In this document: positions 44,419 through 49,680 of the stretch, piece by piece | How the letters are laid out: every line of letters starts with the position of its first letter | Position numbering within the stretch: the first letter of the stretch is position 1 | DNA from: Parachlamydiales bacterium | Lineage (GTDB): Bacteria; Chlamydiota; Chlamydiia; Chlamydiales; Rhabdochlamydiaceae | Assembly (NCBI GenBank): GCA_020053915.1 | Contig: JAGVMG010000063.1 | Span: forward strand, 1 to 49,680 | DNA length: 49,680 bases | Direction: 5' to 3' | The notes under the pieces: generated by a model | Database searches by the model: none | Told to the model about the DNA's origin: nothing | The model's input: the letters and a program-made list of their open reading frames with translations, nothing else | Position numbers and translations under genes: made by a program

Positions 44419-44489
44419 CCACCGAAATTTAGTGTCTTGTAAAAGCTTTATGGTAAACTCCAGCTATAAATAGGGTTTTCTTAGATTTT

Positions 44490-44813
44490 TTATTTCTTTT
44501 TTGCTGCAACCATTTCGACAGCTTGGTCAGGTGTCATATTCATACCCTTTTGACTAGCCATTTGCATTGCTTGCTGTCTCTGCGCATCGTTAAAGTCTTC
44601 ACAAAATATCTTTAAATTTGCCTCGCTCAGCTTATCGGAAAATCTTTTTGTCTCTTCAGAAAAGTTCTTGCACTCTTTCCTGTCATGATGTCTTTCATAA
44701 GGGGGACTGGCTGCTACAATCCCATCTAAATCTTGAGAATTTTCCGCATGCACAGAGCCAAAACAACTACAGCAGGCCATCGCAATGAGGCCTATGATCT
44801 TTTGAATTTTCAT
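44490..44813 (-). CDS. Small exported protein in the metal cluster
   Basis: A signal peptide (MKIQKIIGLIAMACCSCFGSVHA) precedes about 85 residues that are polar and helical. The C-terminus, with QQAMQMASQKGMNMTPDQAVEMV, is Met-rich. A SPPYERHHDRKEC patch has His and Cys. The pattern fits a periplasmic metal-binding or sensor-like protein, but I recognise no family. It lies between the metallothionein-like gene and the Zn/Cd ATPase. Confidence 0.65.
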   Translation of the reverse strand: MKIQKIIGLIAMACCSCFGSVHAENSQDLDGIVAASPPYERHHDRKECKNFSEETKRFSDKLSEANLKIFCEDFNDAQRQQAMQMASQKGMNMTPDQAVEMVAAKKK

Positions 44814-44839
44814 TTAACATCCTATTTCTGTTAATGGCC

Positions 44840-44974
44840 TTACTTACAGGAGGGGCAATGACATTCAGTACAAGTGCATTTCTCGGCTGATCCTTTGCAG
44901 CCGCAGTCTTTAGCAGAGGCAAAAGAAATGAGTCCCAAGCTAACAGCTATAAAAGCGAGAAAAATCTTTTTCAT
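44840..44974 (-). CDS. 44-aa exported Cys-rich metallothionein-like peptide
   Basis: Found by direct translation. The first 21 residues form a signal peptide (MKKIFLAFIAVSLGLISF, then ASA before the likely cut). The mature part has seven Cys in 23 residues (DCGC, KCTCTECHCPSC) plus one His, a spacing like metallothioneins. It would hold Cu(I) or Zn(II) in the periplasm. GGAG lies six bases before the ATG. It is the first gene of the minus-strand metal run and sits 26 bases before the next. I know of no such gene described in chlamydiae, but cannot check. Confidence 0.7.
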   Translation of the reverse strand: MKKIFLAFIAVSLGLISFASAKDCGCKGSAEKCTCTECHCPSCK

Positions 44975-45023
44975 ATAAGGCTCCTTTTGGTTGATGAAAG
45001 TCCTTCTTTAAAATAGAAGTTTT

Positions 45024-45042
45024 TTGCTTTTTATACAAGCAA
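45024..45042. promoter_or_regulatory. Inverted repeat in the divergent metal-gene promoter region, possible operator
   Basis: TTGCTT and AAGCAA flank TTTATAC. The repeat lies midway between the two divergent metal operons (44975-45115). Read on the minus strand, a TTGTAT - 17 bases - TATTTT promoter overlaps it. A metal-responsive repressor could bind here; no regulator gene is seen in the window. Confidence 0.4.
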
Positions 45043-45115
45043 TGCATACCAGACTTTAAAAATTACTTTTACCTATTTCCTTGTTTTTCTCTTCTGTTTT
45101 CTGTATGGGAAAGGT

Positions 45116-46483
45116 ATGGATAAGCTCATTTTAAGTCTCTTGTTTCTCTGCGGACTTTTTCTCGCTGGATGCTCCGTCCGGTCGAGTGATTCCTCATTTG
45201 AGACAGTTCGTACGGTTATTGAAGAGCGGATTCCTGAAAAGATCGTCTGGCGTGAGGGAGTCAATGAAATTAAAACGCAACTCCTACAAGAGATTCAACA
45301 AAAAGGTTTAACCCAAGAAAAGGCAGTTCAACTCGCCTTGATCAATAATCCCGATCTATTTGCCTATTATGAAAACCTTGAGCTAGGTTATGCAGATTTG
45401 CTGGAAGCAGGGCTCATGCAGAATCCATTCTTTAGCGCCAGTGTTCGGTTTCCTAGCCAGTCAAGCTATCGTTTAAATAACTTATTCGATGCAGCGATTA
45501 ATTTCTTGGATCTTTTTCTCATTCCACTTCGCAAAAGAGCCGTTGAAGCTGAGATCAAAGTCATTGAATCGCAAATTGGGCAAAGAGTCCTTGATCTTGT
45601 AAAAGAAGTACAGATCCACTGGCTTGAGATGAGAGCTTTGGAGATGCAGCTCAAAGAAGAGGGGAAACGCGTAGAGCTAAAACAGATGGCAGCAGCGCTG
45701 GCAAGTCTACAAAACAAGGCGGGAAATATCAATGCTCTCAGTGCAAGAAGTCGAGAAATTGAATATGAAAATGCTGTAGAAAACCTCAAAGGTCTTGAAG
45801 CTGATCTGGAAGCTGTGAGAGAAAAAATGAATCGAACTTTAGGGCTCTTTGGGAAAGAAGCCTTTTGGAAAATGACTGGAGAGCTCGATGGAGACAAAGA
45901 ACCCGATCTACCAGATTTATACCAAATGGAACAGGCAGCTGTCGAAAACAGGCTTGATGTCGAAGCTATCCGTCGTGAAGTTCATGCCATTGCACAAAGA
46001 GCAAAACTAAAAGCTTGGTGGACCTATTCTAATCTTCTGATAGGAGTCTCTTCAGAAATGCAGCCGGAAGGATTTACAACGACAGGACCATCCATTGACC
46101 TTCAAATTCCTATCTTCAACCATGGCCAGGGCGAAAAAAAGAAATATAATTCTCAGCTAGAGCAGGCGCAAAAAAGACTTCTCTCTAAAGCTGTGCAGGC
46201 TTGTTCCGAAGTCAGAGAATTTTATAAGACAGCTCATAAATATCGATCTCAGTTAGAAGACCTAAACATAAAGATCCTTCCCAATCTTGAAAAACAGATC
46301 ATGGCTGGGCAGACTCACTACAATGTCATGACACTCGGAGCCTATGGCCTTCTCGATCTTAAAGAAAATGAAATCCAAGCAAACATTGAGCAAATACGAG
46401 CTTTACACCACTATAAAAAAGCAAGAATTGAGCTACTCCATGCAGTGGGAGGATCTTTTGCTCTTGTAGGGAGAGAGCAGTGA
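45116..46483 (+). CDS. Outer-membrane efflux factor lipoprotein (TolC/CusC type)
   Basis: The N-terminal lipoprotein signal ends with lipobox LAGC, then ~430 residues with two long coiled-coil halves in the outer-membrane-factor pattern: LTQEKAVQLALINNPDL, NLELGYADLLEAGLMQNPFF, and in the second half the parallel region GPSIDLQIPIFNHGQGEKKKY. Such proteins form trimeric channels across the outer membrane. Partner genes (RND pump, membrane-fusion protein) are not next to it. It overlaps the multicopper oxidase gene by 4 bases (GTGA), so they are coupled. Confidence 0.85.
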   Translation: MDKLILSLLFLCGLFLAGCSVRSSDSSFETVRTVIEERIPEKIVWREGVNEIKTQLLQEIQQKGLTQEKAVQLALINNPDLFAYYENLELGYADLLEAGLMQNPFFSASVRFPSQSSYRLNNLFDAAINFLDLFLIPLRKRAVEAEIKVIESQIGQRVLDLVKEVQIHWLEMRALEMQLKEEGKRVELKQMAAALASLQNKAGNINALSARSREIEYENAVENLKGLEADLEAVREKMNRTLGLFGKEAFWKMTGELDGDKEPDLPDLYQMEQAAVENRLDVEAIRREVHAIAQRAKLKAWWTYSNLLIGVSSEMQPEGFTTTGPSIDLQIPIFNHGQGEKKKYNSQLEQAQKRLLSKAVQACSEVREFYKTAHKYRSQLEDLNIKILPNLEKQIMAGQTHYNVMTLGAYGLLDLKENEIQANIEQIRALHHYKKARIELLHAVGGSFALVGREQ

Positions 46484-48273
46484 GATATTGGCTTCTCCTC
46501 TTAATAGTACTTGTTGGATGTAGTAAACAGGAAAGGCATTCTGTCATCACGCCAAATACGGCTAAACTTCCTTGGGTCATCGAAGATGGAGTCAAAGTCT
46601 TTCACCTGATTGCAGAACCTGTTAAGCAAGAGTTTGCACCAGGACTCGTTGTCAATTGCTGGGGATACAATGGAGGCACTCCAGGACCTACAATTGAAGC
46701 GGTTGAGGGGGATCGAGTCAGGATTTTAGTCACAAACCATCTTCCTGAACCTACAACTATTCATTGGCATGGGATTCTTGTCCCCAATAGCATGGATGGG
46801 GTGACGGGCCTCAATCAGGCTCCGATTCTTCCAGGGGAGACTTTTACTTATGAGTTTACTCTAAAACAGCACGGTACTTATATGTACCATCCCCATTTCG
46901 ATGAAATGACGCAGCTAGGAATGGGACTGATGGGATTCTTTATCATTCATCCCAAAGAACCTGAATCTCCTCCTGTCGATAGAGATTTTGCGATCTTTGT
47001 CCATGAATGGTACATTCCCTCTGGGGCATCAACTCCTGATCCAATGGTCATGCTCGACTTCAATTACTTTACCTTTAACGGGCGCATTTTTCCTGGTGCA
47101 GACCCACTTGTGGTAAAAAAAGGCGAACGGGTGAGAATTCGTTTTGCTAACTTGAGCATGGATAATCACCCCATCCACTTACATGGATTTGCTTTTACTG
47201 TGACAGGATCTGGAGGGTGGAGGCTTCCTAAAAGCGCCCAATATTTAGGAAATACAATCGACGTCGTTGTGGGGAATACACATGATATTGAATTTGTAGC
47301 TGATGAACCTGGCGATTGGGCTCTTCACTGCCATAAAACGCATCATACCATGAGCGGAATGGAGCACGGCATTCCTAATATGATTGGAGTTGATCAAGGA
47401 GAGTGGGCAGATAAGATCCAAAAAGTCCTTCCCGATTACATGCCTATGGGGAGTACGGGAATGGGGGAGATGTTTGAGATGAGTCATCATGTGCAAAGAC
47501 CTCCTAATTTTTTGCCCTACAGTTCTCCTGGCCCTTTTGGGCTCATTGATATGAGCGGGATGTTCACCGTCGTAAAAGTACGCGAGGGAATTACCAATTA
47601 CAATGACCCAGGATGGTATGGCCATCCATCATCTTTACAGCAGCAGGCCCCATCTCATATGCAACATGGTCAGATGAAAATGGATGGCATGTTGCAGCAG
47701 GATCAGTCGTCAAAACAAGAAATGCCAGCAGACATGAAAATGGATTCTATGGAGAAAATGAATCCACCTGATCATAAGGCAGCGGGACATACACATAATA
47801 CGACAGCATTTGAAATCGGGGATCTCCATCCGATTCTTCTCCATTTTCCCATTGTTCTTTTCATTTTGGTTTTTGTATTTGACTGCCTATTTCTTATCGG
47901 GAAAGTCAAAGAGCCTTACCACAATATTTCGCATTGGATCGTGATTGCTGGTGCATTCTTTGCGATCCTCACGGTCACTACAGGCCTATATGCAGCTAAA
48001 ATGGGACATCCAGGCAATTCATATGTTCTTTTGCATAGAAATTGGGCTCTTAGCACTTTGGCCTATAGTATAGGTCACGCATTTTTTAGGGGTTATGTGC
48101 TCAAAACTAAGAAGGCGTTTTCAGCATGGCTTTTTGTCTTAATCAGTTTAATCAATGTAAGCTTGATAGGCATCACGGCAGAGTACGGAGGATTAGTGAC
48201 TCGAGGGAAGAGTCTTTGGATGCAATACTTAAGCCCAAATCGTCATGAAAAGAAAGATCATCATCCTAAATAA
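46480..48273 (+). CDS. Multicopper oxidase lipoprotein fused to a DUF2231-like membrane domain
   Basis: A lipobox (LVGC) anchors the protein. Cupredoxin domains carry all copper ligands: HWH at 95-97, HPH at 137-139, H230-PIHLHG and the final HCHKTHHTMSGM (283-294), which matches HCHxxxHxxxxM with Met as axial type 1 ligand. It would oxidise toxic Cu(I) to Cu(II). A Met/His/Gln-rich linker follows (about 395-450), then four membrane segments (LHPILLHFPIVLFILVFVF and so on) that look like DUF2231. The start is GTG. Length 597 aa. The fusion couples the oxidase to the membrane, perhaps to an electron acceptor; that is inference. Confidence 0.9.
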   Translation: MRYWLLLLIVLVGCSKQERHSVITPNTAKLPWVIEDGVKVFHLIAEPVKQEFAPGLVVNCWGYNGGTPGPTIEAVEGDRVRILVTNHLPEPTTIHWHGILVPNSMDGVTGLNQAPILPGETFTYEFTLKQHGTYMYHPHFDEMTQLGMGLMGFFIIHPKEPESPPVDRDFAIFVHEWYIPSGASTPDPMVMLDFNYFTFNGRIFPGADPLVVKKGERVRIRFANLSMDNHPIHLHGFAFTVTGSGGWRLPKSAQYLGNTIDVVVGNTHDIEFVADEPGDWALHCHKTHHTMSGMEHGIPNMIGVDQGEWADKIQKVLPDYMPMGSTGMGEMFEMSHHVQRPPNFLPYSSPGPFGLIDMSGMFTVVKVREGITNYNDPGWYGHPSSLQQQAPSHMQHGQMKMDGMLQQDQSSKQEMPADMKMDSMEKMNPPDHKAAGHTHNTTAFEIGDLHPILLHFPIVLFILVFVFDCLFLIGKVKEPYHNISHWIVIAGAFFAILTVTTGLYAAKMGHPGNSYVLLHRNWALSTLAYSIGHAFFRGYVLKTKKAFSAWLFVLISLINVSLIGITAEYGGLVTRGKSLWMQYLSPNRHEKKDHHPK

Positions 48274-48324
48274 TTTTTGTAAGTTGTTTACATAAAATAA
48301 GTTATGTGTATGTATTGTGTTAAA

Positions 48325-48341
48325 GTTATCAAATTGATAAC
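48325..48341. promoter_or_regulatory. Perfect 17-bp palindrome upstream of the AbiEi gene, likely operator
   Basis: GTTATCAA-A-TTGATAAC lies 8 bases before the ATG. AbiEi antitoxins repress their own operon by binding inverted repeats, so this fits a self-regulation site. Confidence 0.6.
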
Positions 48342-48349
48342 ATTCATGT

Positions 48350-48946
48350 ATGAGCAAAAAAGATGATCTTTTTGAAATCGCCGACCGCCAACAAGGATAC
48401 TTTACTACTCAGCAGGCAGTAAAGTGCGGCTATTCTCGCACGAACTTTCATCGCTATCTGGTTTCTGGAGAATGGGTCAAAGAGCAGCGCGGTATTTACC
48501 GCTTAGCTCACTATCCCATCACTTCGCACCCCGATCTAGTTTTATGGAGCCTTTGGAGTCGCAATCTAAAGGGAGAAGTGCAAGGGGTTTGGTCTCATGA
48601 GACAGCGCTGGAAATCCATGAGCTTTCTGATGCCATGCCAGCGAAAATGCACATGACTGTGCCAAAGCACTTCCGAAAATGGACTGCCATACCCAAAAAC
48701 CTTGTTCTCCACTTTGCCGACCTTCTCAAGGCTGAAGTGGTAGCTCAGCAAGGATATCTCGTGACTACTCCTTTAAGAACTATTTTCGATATCGCTGAAG
48801 AAGGGAAACTCTCGGAGGATCTCATCGTCCAAGCAATTCAAGATGCTCTTCGGAAAGGTCTTATTTCTCGCAAAGAACTCTATGAAAAAGCCACTTTAAA
48901 AACTGGTTCGAAATTGATAAGGATTCTCAATGACTACAAGATTTAA
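48350..48946 (+). CDS. AbiEi-family antitoxin / transcriptional regulator
   Basis: The first ~65 residues form a winged-helix region (GYFTTQQAVKCGYSRTNFHRY, VKEQRGIYRLAHYP), the AbiEi_4-like start of antitoxins. The C-terminal part includes VWSHETALEIHELSDAMPAK and PLRTIFDIAEEGKLSEDL, typical of the AbiEi family, which blocks the AbiEii nucleotidyltransferase and represses the operon. Length 198 aa fits. It overlaps the next gene by 17 bases and stands directly after the metal-resistance cluster. Confidence 0.85.
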   Translation: MSKKDDLFEIADRQQGYFTTQQAVKCGYSRTNFHRYLVSGEWVKEQRGIYRLAHYPITSHPDLVLWSLWSRNLKGEVQGVWSHETALEIHELSDAMPAKMHMTVPKHFRKWTAIPKNLVLHFADLLKAEVVAQQGYLVTTPLRTIFDIAEEGKLSEDLIVQAIQDALRKGLISRKELYEKATLKTGSKLIRILNDYKI

Positions 48947-49680
48947 AACAGCTGCCGATTTTAGAAAAAGCCTCGAAAGCCGTTTAAAAACCATGGCAAC
49001 GGAAAAGAACGAGAACTTACAGCGTCTGAGGAGAAAAGTCGCCTTTGATAGATTGCTCGCCCGCCTTTTTTCTTCAGAAGAGCAAAATTTTTTCCTGAAG
49101 GGCGGTTACGCCATGGAATTGAGACTCAAAACAGCACGCGCAACGAAAGACATTGATCTTACCTCTCTGAAGAGGCTGAAAGGAGAGAGCGACCTTCTAA
49201 GTTCTATGATTTTAGAAGAGCTGCGTATACTCGCTCAGCAAGATCTCGGTGATTTTTTCATCTACCGTATTGGAGAAGCTCAGCTCGATTTGGATAATGC
49301 TCCTTATGGAGGAGCGAGATACCCCGTTACCGCTCTCCTTGATGGCAAAGTATTTGTACGATTTCAATTGGATGTAGGAGCTGATGCCGTTGTGACTCGG
49401 ACAGAAACCATGCGAGGAGCGGATTGGCTGGGCTTTTGTGGCATTCCTTCTCCTGTTTTTGCCATGATTTCTGTTGAACAGCAATTCGCGGAAAAATTGC
49501 ATGCTTACACTCTTCCTCGGCTTGAAAGACCCAATACACGTGTTAAGGATTTGGTCGACATGGTACTTCTTAAAAAAATGAGATCAATGGATTTTGAGGT
49601 CCTGAAAGAAGCGTTAAGGCTGGTCTTTAAAGTACGCCAAACACATTCTCTTCCTCAGCAGATTGATATGCCGCCTCAAG
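48930..49680 (+). CDS. AbiEii-family nucleotidyltransferase toxin, truncated by window end
   Basis: The frame opens at the ATG at 48930 inside the AbiEi gene and stays open to the window edge (250 codons). The nucleotidyltransferase signature FLKGGYAMELR followed by ARATKDIDL is clear (GG-x-A ... R-x-T-x-DID), with the further pattern FAEKLHAYTLPRLERPNTRVKDLVDMVLL of this family. AbiEii toxins modify nucleic acids with a nucleotide and stop growth, used against phage infection and as plasmid or island stabilisers. The 3' end is beyond 49680. Confidence 0.85.
   Translation, partial: MTTRFKTAADFRKSLESRLKTMATEKNENLQRLRRKVAFDRLLARLFSSEEQNFFLKGGYAMELRLKTARATKDIDLTSLKRLKGESDLLSSMILEELRILAQQDLGDFFIYRIGEAQLDLDNAPYGGARYPVTALLDGKVFVRFQLDVGADAVVTRTETMRGADWLGFCGIPSPVFAMISVEQQFAEKLHAYTLPRLERPNTRVKDLVDMVLLKKMRSMDFEVLKEALRLVFKVRQTHSLPQQIDMPPQ

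Larger units (their letters stand above)
38346..49680. mobile_element. Accessory region / putative genomic island after tRNA-Tyr, right end outside window
   Basis: All genes from here on are unlike the chlamydial core: unknown and DUF5681-like proteins, a copper/zinc resistance cluster and an AbiE pair. The region begins at the 3' end of tRNA-Tyr, a favoured target of integrases. No integrase and no second copy of the tRNA end are visible in the window, so integration is inference; GTCCAACC occurs twice at 38411-38429. Confidence 0.45.

Overview
This window comes from a member of the Chlamydiales, most likely outside the Chlamydiaceae (an amoeba- or protist-associated lineage). The gene order malQ - scc1 - copN - sctV - sctU and ychF - ribF - truB - rbfA - infB - nusA - rpsA follows, as I remember it, the Chlamydia trachomatis order CT087-CT098. 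The rpe - efp - accB - accC run matches CT121-CT124. The extra genes between these blocks and the accessory right-hand end are not part of the compact Chlamydiaceae genome. I cannot fix the genus from sequence alone.

Region 1 (1-8.4 kb, minus strand) holds a transglutaminase/TPR secreted protein, 4-alpha-glucanotransferase, and a type III secretion block: chaperone, CopN gatekeeper, SctV export gate and SctU autoprotease. A 174-bp palindromic MITE-like element sits exactly between the scc1 stop codon and the malQ start codon. Region 2 (8.5-23.6 kb) has an MFS transporter on the plus strand, then a minus-strand series: RlmL-type methyltransferase, YchF, a leucine-rich-repeat protein, a kinase-like protein with a possible tiny peptide gene behind it, and the ribF-truB-rbfA-infB-nusA translation operon followed upstream by rpsA. 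The LRR and kinase-like genes look like eukaryote-type effectors inserted between housekeeping genes next to the secretion genes.

Region 3 (23.8-38.4 kb) is metabolic and mostly plus strand at first: an ACT-less aspartokinase, an unknown 641-aa protein, rpe, yvcK, a HAD phosphatase, efp, accB, accC, hpt and rmlA. Then come a YitT membrane protein, tRNA-Asp and tRNA-Val, a small lipoprotein, surE, a sodium/solute symporter, ttcA, a SEC-C protein, and tRNA-Thr and tRNA-Tyr.

Region 4 (38.4 kb to the end), directly after tRNA-Tyr, is accessory DNA. It starts with an unknown protein and a DUF5681-like phage-type pair, then a metal-resistance cluster, then an AbiE-type toxin-antitoxin pair cut by the window edge. 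The metal cluster is a divergent locus. On the minus strand are a 44-aa exported cysteine-rich metallothionein-like peptide, a small exported protein, a Zn/Cd-type P-ATPase, a Cu-type P-ATPase and two tiny membrane proteins. On the plus strand are an outer-membrane factor lipoprotein and a multicopper oxidase fused to a DUF2231-like membrane domain. Three of these small genes were found by reading the sequence directly. The Zn/Cd ATPase has Arg in place of the invariant Gly of its DKTGT phosphorylation motif, so it may be dead. Together the locus would pump copper out of the cytosol, oxidise and sequester it in the periplasm, and possibly release it through the outer membrane, a defence that makes sense against metal poisoning inside a phagocytic host.
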